Of a stretch of DNA of 64,000 bases, positions 1 through 9,881 are shown in pieces; the stretch's first letter is position 1, and each line of letters starts with the position of its first letter. Source of the DNA: Chrysopilus asiliformis (lineage: Eukaryota > Arthropoda > Insecta > Diptera > Rhagionidae); the NCBI GenBank assembly GCA_964034945.1, contig OZ035960.1, positions 26,337,487-26,401,486 of the forward strand, given 5' to 3'. The notes under the pieces are model-generated. The model had not been told where the DNA came from and did not search any database. It was given only the letters and a program-made list of their open reading frames with translations. The translations under genes were made by a program, and so were the position numbers.

Positions 1-261
1 TCCTTTTCTCGATGTAAGGTTGAACCGAAAAAATCCGCTTCCCAACAGTTCCCATACGCGGAACGGTAATTGTTTTTTAAAAGCGAAACCGAAAACCAGA
101 CCAAAAAAAAAACTCGGGTCTCGGCTCTGATTAAAATTTTAATTATCTACTCTATTATTAATAAATTGACGTGCCTATTTTTTACTAGGTACATGAAAAT
201 CTTCTCGGCATTTAATTTTTTCAATTAAGTTAACGTAAATTCTAAAACTTTTATTTCTTAC
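1..261. other. AT-rich spacer, no gene
   Basis: No open frame or RNA gene is visible. The stretch at 150-190 (an ATTATTAATAAATTGACG-like run) resembles the AT-rich edges of short non-autonomous insect repeats and may belong to the element that follows, but its boundary is not clear. Confidence 0.4.
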
Positions 262-694
262 TAGCTTGCATACCCGTCGTTGCCGGGTTAAGTTTTTTCA
301 ATTTTTTTTTTTGATCGGCTATGTTGGAGCTAAACTGCAGGCCAATCGGCTCGGTAATTTCCCCGCGAAAGGGTAACATAGAAGAAGAGCTAAGTTTCGA
401 GATCACTTTACCCCTCCCCTTACTCCCCCACCTCTCGGGCTACTTTTTAATGGGTCTATGTTGGGGCTGGACCCCCGACGAACATCTATGCCAAATTCCA
501 GGCAAATCGGTTCAGTAGTTTCCCCGCGAAAGAGTAACACAGCGCAAAAACTAAGTTTCTAATTCACTTTACCCCCTCCCCCCACCCCTCGCTACTTTCC
601 CGTATGCCTATGTTGGAACCAGAACTACCACAGACACTCATGCCAAATTTCAAGTCAATCGGTTCAGCCGTTTTTGCGTGAAAGAGGAACAGAC

Positions 695-787
<93 letters not shown>

Positions 788-820
788 CCAACTCATTTTT
801 ATATATTAGTATGATTACAA
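262..820 (+). repeat. Dispersed repeat with three tandem monomers and a microsatellite tail
   Basis: It starts at CTAGCTTGCATACCCG and ends at ATATATTAGTATGATT. In between, a unit of about 130-150 bp recurs three times: a run like ATGTTGGAGCT, then CCAATCGGTTCAG, a phrase like CGCGAAAGAGTAAC, then a CCCC-rich tract. The copies have diverged. A reversed relative lies at 25078-25420. The layout suits a non-autonomous element or a LINE/Helitron 3' tail. No transposase or reverse transcriptase frame is present, so the superfamily is unassigned. The open frames across it are low-complexity. Confidence 0.6.
691..787. repeat. (ACAG)n microsatellite
   Basis: About 24 tandem ACAG/GACA units with one impurity near the 5' end (GACAGAGAGACAG), read directly from the sequence. 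It sits at the 3' end of the monomer-bearing repeat, so it was probably seeded by that element. Confidence 0.95.
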
Positions 821-2459
821 TTTTCTGTAAAATATTACCACACATAAGTATCTGTGATATTTACACCGAAACTAAACCATATTTTTTCCATACATAGTTG
901 ATAAAATTAAAATCATTTTCAAAGTTAAATAAAAAATAATGAAAGCTTCAGGTAAAAAATCCATAAAAAAAAATGTTAAGTCTTCAATTCAGTATATTCT
1001 TCAATACAGAGTTGTATTGTTTGTATTTTATGTATTTCTTCTTTCAATATACATTGATTGAGAAGTTCCGGATGACTTGGAAATTCCCAAAATGAAAACC
1101 CAATTAAGTTGTTTCCATTTTAGGTACCTGTGTCTGAATCTCTTTATCCGTTTAGTGATTAAATGAAGACGAAGATCTTTTTACGTTTCTAAAAATGGCA
1201 GACATAAGGTATTAAATTTTGATACACCTGTCTGCCACTTGGTAAAAATCCAAATCCTACATATTTCCTACCTTTTTTATTACTCCGACAATGTAATGTT
1301 AAGTTTTATTGGAACTTCTAAAAAACCCAGAATTCTCCGAATTAGTAAACGCCTTTTGTTCACAATTCAAAGGATGACTTTAGCACTTTTTTTCGCTTTA
1401 AATTACTAATAAAAAAAATTAATATTAATCATATTCGGCTGTAAAAAAATCAATTATTGGTATTAAAACCAATTTCTACCTCTACGTACTTCCTTTAATA
1501 TTAATCAATATCGCATTTCGCTTATCTTTATTAGTTAAAAAAATCTGGACAAACTTTAAATTTTATGGAATTTTATAATGCCTTTAATAGATAAATATAA
1601 CAATAATATACAAATATAAACCTCAAGATGTCAAAATTTATTAACTATAGAATATTTATGGCTAAAGTTTTATGGCTTTTTGTCAAACGACTAAATAAAA
1701 ATCGAAATGAATGCCATATTTCTAATAATATTCTAACAATATTTTAAAAATCCCCTAAATTTAATCTTTAACTGAAATTTAGGTATTGGACAAAAAAAAA
1801 TAAGTGACCCAAATTAGAGAAAAATTGCGAAAAGATTAAATATTTTTTCAACTCAATTGTCGATTAGTTTACGACACCTTCCCCAAATAAATGAAAGCAA
1901 ACTAATCAAAATTTGGCAATTCAGTCACAGTCCTTTTTTTATTTTTTTACATTTCTATATGACTATCTGTGTTAATCAAATAAATTTTTTATCATTTTTT
2001 GATTGCATGCATTTATCTGTCAATTATGGCATTATGATCTTAAGACTAATAAGCGTATGAAGCTCATTTGATATTATCAAGTCAATAAAACTTTTTTCGT
2101 CGCAATGAATTGTATAAATGAAATATGAACTGTTACTTGTTCATATATCGCGTCAGATAGAAAAATATGATAAAGTTCCATAAAGAAAATATAAAAAATA
2201 TACATAAAACGCTGAAAAAGATTTTTTTTGCGATTATTTTTTATTTTCCCAAAGAATACAGATATTTTAATTTGTTCGATATGGTGGCGTGGCAAATTAA
2301 AATATGCCGCATTATTTAAATTAAACCCGGTTTTCGTAGTAATTTTTCTATTCCACAATACTTTAAATTATTTTCAGCAACTGTTATACTTTAAAAAAAA
2401 AACTGTAAATTCATATTTAAAAAAATAAAAAAAATTTAAAAAGTTTTTTTCTTTTAAAA
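821..2459. other. AT-rich intergenic DNA, no gene recognised
   Basis: Only short, compositionally biased open frames. No splice-joined coding segment, RNA gene or clear inverted repeat was found on either strand. Confidence 0.5.
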
Positions 2460-2850
2460 ATGCACATCGGAATCGGAGTCAGCGACCTCAAAAACCCTCA
2501 GATGAGATTTTTTGCCGCAGAATTTGAGAAGAAAGATAATCACGTTATCCTTACAGGACCTTCCGTTATCCTTCCAGACTTCTTGTTGTCAGAATCGGAT
2601 TCGCCGATCCCAAAAAATCCCCAAGTGAGATTTTTGCCAAAAATGTTGAGGAAAAGGATAATCACGTTATACTTACAGGACCTTCCGTTATCCTTACAAG
2701 GACGAAGTAGTGAAAATATTGTATTGTCATCGGACTTATATAAGTGTGCAAAATTTCAAGTCAATCGGACAAGTGGAAGTGGGTCAAAATTGGGTTGCAA
2801 GATTTGATCTGACAGACAGACAGAAAAACAGACACGAAGGCAAGCTAAAT
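2460..2850 (+). repeat. Degenerate tandem repeat of the 'rTCAGCGACCCC' family
   Basis: Two related units each carry an AATCGGA(G/T)TC.GCGA phrase followed by AAAACCC and GATAATCACGTTATCCTTACAGGACC. The stretch then ends in a CAAGTCAATCGG phrase and GACAGACAGACAG. The same phrases recur in three tandem units at about 45040-45400 and in the foldback at 8909-9348. This is a dispersed non-coding element; the 115-codon open frame across it reads repeat DNA. Confidence 0.6.
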
Positions 2851-3040
2851 AAAAGCTTTTAAAAAATAACAGACTTTTCACATAATTTCCATTCGAGTAT
2901 GAAATTTACTTAAGAATAAAGAGTTTTACCAGCTGAAATGTTAAGTATATTTTAAAATATTAATTCTAATGCCGTTGTCGTAGTTGTGATCAAGATAAAA
3001 ATAAGAAATAAAACTCAATTGCTTCATTATAATAAGAAAA

Positions 3041-3046
3041 TTTATT
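3041..3046 (-). terminator. Polyadenylation signal, POMP
   Basis: TTTATT on the plus strand (AATAAA on the minus strand) lies about 26 bp past the POMP stop codon, a plausible distance for a compact insect 3' UTR. Confidence 0.6.
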
Positions 3047-3071
3047 TCATTACTAAATTATATTAAACCAA

Positions 3072-3696
3072 TTACAAAATTCCAAGTTGTTTTTCAGCAA
3101 CGCTGTGCGGTTGTGCCATGACTTCAGAAAATTCATCAGTGCCCAAAAAGTCCTTAAAAGTAATCATTTCATCCATTCCCAACAGAACATCTCGTTGTGC
3201 ATTACTGAAATGAAACAATTCTAAGTTTTAATTTTTGTCCTTGAAAAACAGAAGACTTCGTTTTAAAGTTATAAATGCCAATCTACCAAATTATTTTATT
3301 AAGTACTGTTCACGAGGAACACAAATATCTTCGGAAATTTGCAGGCTTCCAGTTTGATGGGTTCTACTGTAAATTTGGAAGAAAATTGTATACCTTGAGG
3401 TTAGGAATGGATGACGGCCAATCTTCTTAGCGGAAGCTAGTTCCATTGAAATTTTTAGCGGAGCATGCAATCCTTCTGCGTTGCGAAGCATTAATAAATC
3501 CCTGTTGAGCGAATTTCCATCATATTTCGCCTCGGATTGCTTCAAAGGATGAATGCTTGCAAGCTGCGAAGCACAATTTTCGGTGATTGCGCCCTTCTGG
3601 AGCACAACCTTGAATTCTTCAATTGAAGCTGGGTTATTCTGTAATCAAATCGAATTATTATCAAATACAACATCGAATAATTATTTCATTTACCAT
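3072..3696 (-). CDS. POMP: Proteasome maturation protein (UMP1/POMP)
   Basis: Three coding exons on the minus strand: 3694-3696, 3394-3638 and 3072-3204. All junctions are GT-AG and in phase, giving 126 residues (human POMP has 141). The family is the chaperone that drives assembly of the 20S proteasome half-mer and is the first substrate degraded by the finished particle. Visible hallmarks are an HPLKQSE segment, then LRNAEGLHAPLKISMELA, then a GRHPFLTSSN segment that is completed only by splicing across exons 2 and 3, and the family-typical C-terminal MAQPHSVAEKQLGIL. The first coding exon is only the ATG, with a phase-0 intron directly after it. The short length reflects a reduced N-terminus. 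Head to head with API5. The family assignment is secure; the one-codon first exon is inferred from splice signals and phase. Confidence 0.93.
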
Positions 3697-4665
3697 TTTT
3701 CTCAAAATTCACACAAAACTTAAAAACTGCGAATGACAGACAAAATTCAAGGGTTTTGTTGCCAGCCCAAATTTTAGCAATTTTTTGGTTTCGCGACGAA
3801 TAGAGGGCCCAACAGCATGATAGAGTCTGTTTACACTGGAGGGCCTGTAATCTAGAGAATCGAAAATGGTCGCGTTTATGAAAACCAGTCTAGTCTAATT
3901 AGAAAACTCATGTCATTATATTTTTATAAAAAAAACACACATGAAAAGCCAGACATGGCCACTAACTTGTTTTGAAGTTAGAAAATTGTTTCGGTAAAGA
4001 AATCGCTTATGCCAAGTACTAGAAGAAAGAATCGTTAAGTACTTAAATTGATAAGTACGGACGATTGTCCACTTTTGGTTTGAAATTTCAACTTTACCAC
4101 CAAATAAAGGCAAATTTAATTAAGTTTTAATTGCTTTTCCGCTAATATTGAAATTTTTTCCATTTATGCGAGGTTCTTGCTAAAAAAATTTCCCCAAACA
4201 CGTATAAGGAAAAAAACTGCAGGCTGCAGTCGAAAATTTTGTTGAGAAATTAACTTTGTTTTTAAATAATTTATTCCATTTAAACTTTTTAAATCCTTCA
4301 TCCATAAAAACAATACTTAAATTAATCAATTTAAACATTTTTTCTTGAAATTTTTGATAATTATCAAAAAAATTAAAGATTTTAACATACATAACTTTAT
4401 TGTTGGCCATATTATTTAGTAATTCTAGTTTTTATATGTGGCAACTGCCTTTTAATAAGAATCGTGAGGAGGTTTTAAAAATATTAATGAAAGGAAAACT
4501 TTTTCCCTTCTTCGAATAGAAGCCAGAGGTACTCTACTCAGAACTCAAAAATGGTCGATAGTCCGACCCTCATATAAACGCGGAAATCTATACTTTTCAG
4601 TCGATTTGTTTGTGAGCAGGTAATATTGGTTTTCTTTCTGCAGCAGAAAATAAATCGTTTCCAAA
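3697..4665. promoter_or_regulatory. Shared upstream region of POMP and API5
   Basis: The start codons of the two divergent genes are 969 bp apart. No coding sequence or clear mobile element lies between them, so this stretch must hold both 5' UTRs and promoters. Whether it acts as a true bidirectional promoter is inference. Confidence 0.55.
4573..4602 (+). promoter_or_regulatory. Candidate API5 core promoter (TATA plus initiator)
   Basis: TATAAA at 4573-4578 is followed by TCAGTC at 4597-4602, which matches the arthropod initiator TCAGTY. The spacing is 26 bp from the TATA start to the initiator A, a little short of the usual about 30. The pair lies about 65 bp before the API5 start codon, leaving a short 5' UTR. 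Confidence 0.45.
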
Positions 4666-7646
4666 ATGGACAACATAGAAATGCTTTATAAATATTACGA
4701 AATTTTGTCAGAAGCTGGCGAAAAAATCACTGAGGTACGTAAAAATCAAATTATAGTAGTCTTTATCTGCATATTTACTGAAAACCCTAAACAGCATGAG
4801 GCCGAATACAAGAAAATATTGGAGGCAGTAAAAGCATCCAGCAAAGAGAAGAGATTGGCGTCCCAATTTATTGGGAAGTTTTTTAAACATTTTCCGCATC
4901 TCGCAGAATCCGCAATCGATGCACAGTTGGATTTATGTGAAGACGAAGATATTCAGGTAATTGCTCTGACATTTTCTCAATTTACATGTAATTAAGGAGC
5001 TCCTTGGGTTTTGGGTGGTGTCAAAGTTTTATTCGCGAAATCCTTCGTTTGCCGCAAGTTTTATTAGTTTTTTACAGAACTATTTAAAAAAATCTTGCAT
5101 TGGTATCAAAACAACCATTTTTCCAGATATTAGAATCTGGAAATCGAAATTATTGTAAGCGTGAAAAATGCATATAACCTCAAACTTGATCCGGGTTAAT
5201 GGCCTCCATAAAATCTATTTCAAAAATTTTCATTTCAGGAAATTCAATTTTTTCGGTTATTTAATGTTAAAGAATGAAAAAATGTGGAATTTCAAAGTAC
5301 CTCTTGGAATTTGGAAATAGTTATCCATCTCTGAACACAATTTCAAAGTATTTTTTTGCCCATTTTAGATACGGCGCACTGCGATCAAGGATTTGCCACA
5401 TTTATGTAAGGATTCCAAGGAGTATACAGCGAAAATCAGTGATATTCTCTCACAGCTTTTGGTTGTAGATGACACAGCAGAACTACAACAGGTTCATCAA
5501 TCTCTTCAGACAATAGCAAAAGTATTTAAATGAAATTTTCTAAAATTTTATATCTACTTATGTTTCTAAATTGTTTTCAGAATGACATAAAAGGAACACT
5601 TGCAGGGATATTCAGCCAAATTTTAACCGGTGACGAAACAACACGTGAACGATCATTTAAATTCATTGCAACAAAAATCCTAAGTCTTCAGTCAGATGTA
5701 ATAACAGGAGATGTTGAGGATTACATTATAGAGGAAATAAAAAAGATATTACAGGTAACACTTAATAATTCACGTAATTTTAACATAGCTATAACTATAA
5801 CCAACTCTTTTACATTTTAGGATGTGACCGCTGATGAATTCCACTTGTGTATGAATATTTTAAGCTCAACCAAACTAGGATCAACCGAAAAAGGCCACGC
5901 AGAACTCGTAAATTTAGCCACTGAGCAAGCTGAATTAGACGCTGAAATTGATTCGATTAGCATTGATGATGAGATTGTGGAAAGATTTATTCAATGTGCC
6001 AGTCACGCATTACCATATTTTTCGGTAAATATAAAGAAAGTACTGTTTTTCATAGAATATAATTTTTTTTTTGTTTTTTTAATAGACACAAATCAAGTCA
6101 ACTCCATTTGTGGCATTTGTCTGCGACAAATTTTTACCATTGACCACTTGGCATATGATTGCAGCACCAGAACAACTCGATCAAGTTCAATTACGTTTAC
6201 TTAAAGTCTTCGCTGAAATGTGCTTCTTCTGTGGACCTCTGGAAAATGCTGGCGATAGAATACAGGCCATCTATACAGTATTATTAGTAAGTAAAATTTA
6301 AGTTTTAGTTGATAAAAAATAATTTTGCTTTTATAATAAAGGCGTGACGAAGTTTATAATGTAAAATTTAAAAAAAAACAATTGGTTATGTTTTCTTAAC
6401 AGGAGTATATGCCACCACCACAACTGGAAGAGGATTTAGTAACGACGCCATCATTTCATTTCTCGCACACTGAATGTCTTCTTTATGCTCTACACACGAT
6501 GGGAAAGCACAACGCCGACAGTTTTTCATTTTTAAACGATCCAGCAAAATTGAAAGATTTCCGATCGCGTCTACAGTTCTTGGCTAGAGGCACTCAAGGG
6601 TAAGGAATTTTTCATTGTTTATTTAAAAACTAAAAACAAGTCTGAGAAATTTTACCGGTAGAGTAAGTTCGGGTATTGTGGCACACCTGTTTTTATTTTT
6701 CACTAGTTTTAAAAGCAATCATGTTAGAATTTCGTTTACGACACCTTCAAAGGGTTGCCTATAATATTCCACAGCAATGTTGCCAATCAAAAAAACAAAA
6801 ATATGATCAAAAAAGTACACTAACTAAAAAAGTAGTACATCCATCTCTCAAATTTCGAACTGCGCGGTAAAACGGGTGTCCCAATTGGGATATCACCATA
6901 TAAAATGTGAATAAAACGCACAAATTATTTCTTAGTTAATTTCGCCTCAATCCAAAAAATTTTCTTTCAAAAATCAAATGTGTCTAAAAATCGTTACTGA
7001 TTCACAGTTAAAATAATTACTTTAAATTGACCCGAACTTACTCTACCGTGGAACCTCGGTTCGTAAACGCCTCGGTTTTTGACTGCCCTTCCGGGACGTT
7101 TTAAGTTCACGAGCCGAAGTTGCACTGTTTATTAATCAGGTTTCAACTGCTATAAATACTATTTTTTTCCTTATTTGTAGATACATCAAAAAGCTACAAG
7201 AAGCTGTCAAAGGTAAGGATGCAGAAGAATTAAAAAGTGAAGAAAATCAATTAAAATTGACTGCATTGAAAACAACTTCAAATATCAGTGCACTGATTCG
7301 TGATCTGTTTCATTCGCCACCAAGTTTCAAAACGGAAATTCAATTATCCTGGGTTATTCGAAAGAATGTAAGTGAAACAAAAAAAATATCACAAGAATTT
7401 ACTAAAAAAAATTCTCACATTTTGTAGGTCGGAGCGAAAATGAAGCGTCATGCACCAATCACTTTCAACAAGAACAAAACGGACCCTGATAATGGTGTGG
7501 AAGCAAAGCGCGGCAAATCAAATGCCGAGCAACGCGTCTATATCCCACCATCAGGAAAATATTCCGCTAAAGTCCAAAATTACGTTGGAAATCGAATGCG
7601 CCCCAAAAATCAAAATTTCCGAAATCTCAATCGGAAGAAATACTAA
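4666..7646 (+). CDS. API5: Apoptosis inhibitor 5 (API5/AAC-11)
   Basis: Nine exons: 4666-4734, 4795-4956, 5369-5521, 5581-5754, 5821-6024, 6086-6286, 6403-6599, 7181-7367 and 7428-7646. All introns are GT-AG and every junction keeps frame, giving 521 residues (human about 524). API5 is a nuclear HEAT/ARM-repeat protein that suppresses E2F1-dependent and caspase-linked cell death and binds Acinus. Diagnostic segments are KEKRLASQFIGKFFKHFP and AQLDLCEDEDIQIRR near residues 35-80, a KGTLAGIFSQIL segment near 130, and ARGTQGYIKKLQ and LIRDLFHSPPS toward the end. The C-terminal tail is basic and contains a family-typical YIPPSGKYS segment and Lys/Arg clusters suited to nuclear import. Intron 7 (581 bp) holds a MITE; the other introns are mostly 59-112 bp. 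Confidence 0.97.
6657..7047. mobile_element. Terminal-inverted-repeat MITE in API5 intron 7
   Basis: GGTAGAGTAAGTTCGGGT at 6657-6674 is mirrored by ACCCGAACTTACTCTACC at 7030-7047, an exact 18-bp inverted repeat about 390 bp apart. The interior is non-coding. No clean target duplication was fixed, so the superfamily is open. A GTGGAACCTCGG phrase right after it (7048-7060) resembles a pogo/Tigger end and may be a second insertion. Confidence 0.75.
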
Positions 7647-8590
7647 ATGAACTCAAAGCCCAACAGATTTTCATTTGTTGAATTCAAATTCAACAAATAT
7701 TTTTCAAATTTCAAATAAGAAAACTGAGTGAGGTAGTAATTAGTTCATTTAATTCTGTTCAATATTCCTTTCGAATACACAAAAGAATTTTGTGATTTTG
7801 TTTTATATTTCAAAAAAAAAATACATTTCTTTGGATTTTTGGGCGTTTTTCCAACATTTTTGAAGGAAATCTTTCATCATTACAAAAAGACATTTTGTTT
7901 TATTGTGTTAATTTTTAATTTCGTAGATCTTTCGCGTACAGTATTAGAATTTTTTTTTGTAGTACAGACGTTATTTCTACACAGCAATTGGAATGGATTT
8001 ATTTTGATTGGAAGGAACTGAAGGGAAATTGGATTTATATACAAAGGAAATCAACTGTTGATGCATACTCACCGAGGGACAATCAACGCGATCTGGGAAT
8101 TAGAAAATTTTGATACTGTACGGGAAATTTTTATCTTGATTAATTCGCACAAAAAACAATTTTCGTCTTTTTTTTAATGATTTTGATGTTTTTTATCTAG
8201 GAATAAAATTATTTTCAGTGGCTGCAATATTACACAATATAATCGATATACATACATTTTAATGAAGCACTTCTCTTCTAGAGCATAAATTACTCTTAAA
8301 CATTTAATTAGCTGTTGCAAATACAAGCAATTTTTTTACGGAAACGAATCCGAAACAATTAATTTTTGAATTTAAGGAAATTTTCATTTATAATTTACAT
8401 CAAATATTGAATAATCCAATAAACAGAAATTTAACAAGAATGAAGTTTTTATGGTTTTGCGTGACATTAATTTAACATTTTTGAATAGATTCGCGGTTGA
8501 TGTGTTACGATTTTGTCGATGCAGAAAACAGACCAGCGTCATGCAAGAAATGCGAAAATTCCTAAAGTACCTCATGCTAATTTTAGGTTT
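7647..8590. other. API5 3' UTR and AT-rich spacer
   Basis: No further coding segment is seen. An AATAAA at 8202-8207 could be a distal poly(A) signal for API5, about 555 bp past the stop; nearer weak variants also exist. Nothing else is recognised. Confidence 0.45.
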
Positions 8591-8599
8591 TTCGGACCC

Positions 8600-9475
8600 C
8601 CTGTACGAAAAAGAACCGGTTACCCGGTGTTTTTGCTTCGGTTAACCGGTTTTTTCGGTGTTTTTTTAACACGGTTATACCCAGTGTTTTTTTTAAAAGC
8701 CAAAAACCGTGAAAAAAACCGATCGTTTTTTTTGCACGGAAAAATAATTTTGAACCAATTTTCGTGCAACTGATTTGTTATAAACACTTCTTTTTAGGCA
8801 CTCTAAACCAAATACAATATTATATTGGGTCATTTATGGCCTCTTAATGGATTATATGGCACTTCACGTCTTTTGTTTGTATTATAGTGTATTTGTTGCG
8901 TCTAAGACCTGGGGTGGCTTCATGTAACTTATTTTTGATCGACTAACCAGTCGAAGGAAATCTTTAGTCGAGCAAAAACGATTAAACTGGCCCTCTGGTG
9001 CCCAAGATATAAGTCTTTTCTGGGTAATTTGGGGCCGCTGAATCTGAATCTGGCAGTAGTTTGGCTGTACCAGCTCTAATTTTTCCGATATGGCGGGTAA
9101 TTCATAAATTGCTTTAAATATTTATAATCTGGTAATCAACAATTCTTTTTTCCTTCATATCTGAAAAAGTAAATCTGGTACAACAAAACTACTGCCAGAT
9201 TCGGATTCAGCGATCCCAAATTACCCAGAAAAGACTCTTATATCGGGTGCACCAGATTGGGTGTCGGCCTGTTAAATCATTTTTGGTCGACTAAAGATTT
9301 CCTTCGACTGGTTAGTCGATCGAAAATAAGTTACATGAAGCCACCCCTGAGCTACCCAATTTGAACAAAACAGTTTTTCGGTGTTTTAATAACCGGTTTT
9401 TTGCACCCGGTTAAACCGGCTCGGTTTAAACCGAAGTCTTAAAAACCGGTTTTTTTCAAAAATTTGACATCCCTA
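8600..9475. mobile_element. Composite element rich in AACCGG/GGTTTT with a nested foldback
   Basis: Both flanks (8605-8720 and 9365-9455) are built from repeats of ACCGGTTTTT and GGTTAACCGG. The right edge ends in TTGACATCCCTA, whose reverse complement TAGGGATGTCAA resembles the outer end of many hAT-type elements. The matching left terminus was not found, so the outer element is truncated or diverged. The interior holds the foldback listed separately. Confidence 0.5.
8909..9348. repeat. Long foldback (inverted repeat) with about 155-bp arms
   Basis: The left arm (8909-9062) begins GGGGTGGCTTCATGTAACTT and the right arm (9185-9348) is its reverse complement, ending AAGTTACATGAAGCCACCCC. The two arms pair along their whole length with scattered mismatches and small indels. 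The loop is about 120 bp. Interior arm phrases (CGCTGAATC, CAGCGATCCC) are shared with the repeats near 2460 and 45150. Confidence 0.85.
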
Positions 9476-9775
9476 CCCTGTATCCCCACCACACCCTTTC
9501 ATGATTTTTTGTATGGACCGACTTCCACGCTCCTGAAATTGTGAAGTGTTTTATGGACAACCTCCGAACATTTTCGAAAATTCCAATCCGTTCTGGTAGC
9601 TGATGGCGATTGAGTTGGGGAGTTGGCAAGAAGGAAGGAGAACTTTGAGTTATCAAATAGTTTTAAACGAGCTCCTTATTACTCTCTCTGAAAATGTTGG
9701 TCCAAATCGGTTCAGAAGTTTTCGAATAATAAGCGAGCAAACAAACAGACAACGTTGATCATTTCTACTGTGTAC
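9476..9775 (+). repeat. Fragment of a dispersed repeat with a GACA-type tail
   Basis: Ends in CCAAATCGGTTCAGAAGTTTTCG and then AACAAACAGACAAC, the same type of 3' tail as the repeat at 262-820. The 66-codon frame on the minus strand over this stretch is not a recognisable protein. Confidence 0.4.
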
Positions 9776-9807
9776 AATAATTGAAAAACGTTTTAATTTT
9801 ACAGAAT

Positions 9808-9813
9808 TTTATT
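9808..9813 (-). terminator. Polyadenylation signal for the C2H2 membrane protein gene
   Basis: TTTATT on the plus strand (AATAAA on the minus strand), about 70 bp beyond the stop codon at 9882-9884. Confidence 0.55.
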
Positions 9814-9881
9814 TCAAGCAGTATTTAGAAAAGGAAAAACTATATTTTTCTTGTATTTCTTTTTCAAAAAAAAAAAGTTCT

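Noticed and set aside
691..787. CRISPR-like tandem array
   Set aside because: It is a pure tetranucleotide microsatellite with no spacers, and the window is eukaryotic.
564..845. 93-codon minus-strand open frame with a VCLS repeat
   Set aside because: It is the translation of the (ACAG)n microsatellite and its flanks; no conserved protein is present.
7048..7140. Pogo/Tigger element after the API5 MITE
   Set aside because: Only one end-like phrase (GTGGAACCTCGG) was found, without a mirrored terminus, so I did not call a separate element.
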